Origin: Bacteroidota bacterium
GTDB taxonomy: Bacteria; Bacteroidota; Bacteroidia; Chitinophagales; Chitinophagaceae
Direction of reading: 5' to 3'
Assembly: GCA_023436685.1 (NCBI GenBank)
Contig: JAEZIL010000078.1
Span: 1 to 13,409, forward strand
DNA length: 13,409 bases
Shown here: positions 13,381 to 13,409 of the stretch, piece by piece
How the letters are laid out: the number at the start of each line of letters is the position of its first letter
Position numbering within the stretch: position 1 is the first letter of the stretch
Translations under genes and position numbers: made by a program
Notes under the pieces: generated by a model
Database searches by the model: none
What the model saw: the letters and a program-made list of their open reading frames with translations, nothing else
Told to the model about the DNA's origin: nothing

Positions 13381-13409
13381 ACTCTTATACACATCTGACG
13401 CTGCCGACG
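13378..13409. other. Nextera (Tn5) sequencing-adapter remnant at the contig end
   Basis: CTCTTATACACATCT (13382-13396) is the reverse complement of the outer part of the Tn5 mosaic end. Counting from 13378, 17 of 19 mosaic-end bases match. It is followed directly by GACGCTGCCGACG (13397-13409), which is the reverse complement of the Nextera read-1 adapter tail. This is laboratory sequence and not part of the genome. Confidence 0.95.

Noticed and set aside
13381..13398. C-terminus and stop codon of the PBP at 13396-13398
   Set aside because: These bases are Nextera adapter, so the stop is artificial and the gene is simply cut by the contig end.

Overview
The window looks like chromosomal DNA from a member of the Bacteroidota, probably near the Chitinophagaceae (the family-level placement is inference). 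Several gene starts lack a Shine-Dalgarno sequence. Three promoters carry an exact TAnnTTTG element, the Bacteroidota -7 consensus. The omega subunit and the DnaK, MraZ, RsmH and PBP proteins have Bacteroidota-like sequences. The right end (13378-13409) is Illumina/Nextera transposase adapter rather than genome, so the last gene is cut short artificially.

Left part (89-4527). A minus-strand run holds a PLP-dependent Cys/Met-metabolism enzyme, a small four-helix-bundle (23S-rRNA-IVS-type) gene, a PcaF/PaaJ-like thiolase and an ACMSD-type decarboxylase. The last two are 25 bp apart and probably form a catabolic pair. The four-helix-bundle gene sits in a ~467-bp unit (2323-2789) with ~34-bp near-perfect terminal inverted repeats. 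The unit fills the whole gap between its neighbours and supplies the last codons and stop of the PLP enzyme. This is the most unusual structure in the window. A DinB-family gene is divergent from the PLP enzyme and converges on dnaK across a strong terminator.

Middle part (4592-8915). dnaK stands alone on the minus strand with its terminator and without grpE, dnaJ or a CIRCE operator. Next is a minus-strand lipoprotein of unknown function with an acidic, possibly surface-export, motif after the lipid cysteine. Divergent from it is a DUF721/DciA-like gene whose promoter -7 element ends 4 bp before its ATG. This gene converges within 5 bp on a YjjG-type HAD nucleotidase.

Right part (8984-13409). 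bamD and rpoZ overlap on the minus strand and are closed by a terminator. They diverge from the division and cell-wall (dcw) cluster on the plus strand: mraZ, rsmH, ftsL and ftsI (partial), tightly packed with 0-bp, -4-bp and 7-bp junctions. The 289-bp gap between bamD and mraZ carries a group of DnaA-box-like sequences (two perfect 9-mers in opposite orientation plus two degenerate ones). It also carries a 10-bp-periodic TGGGA/TGGTA array that fits a MraZ operator.

No tRNA, rRNA, CRISPR array, phage gene or transposase was seen. No intergenic stretch exceeds 300 bp except the 2319-2776 interval, which is occupied by the four-helix-bundle unit. Positions 1-88 hold nothing I can interpret.
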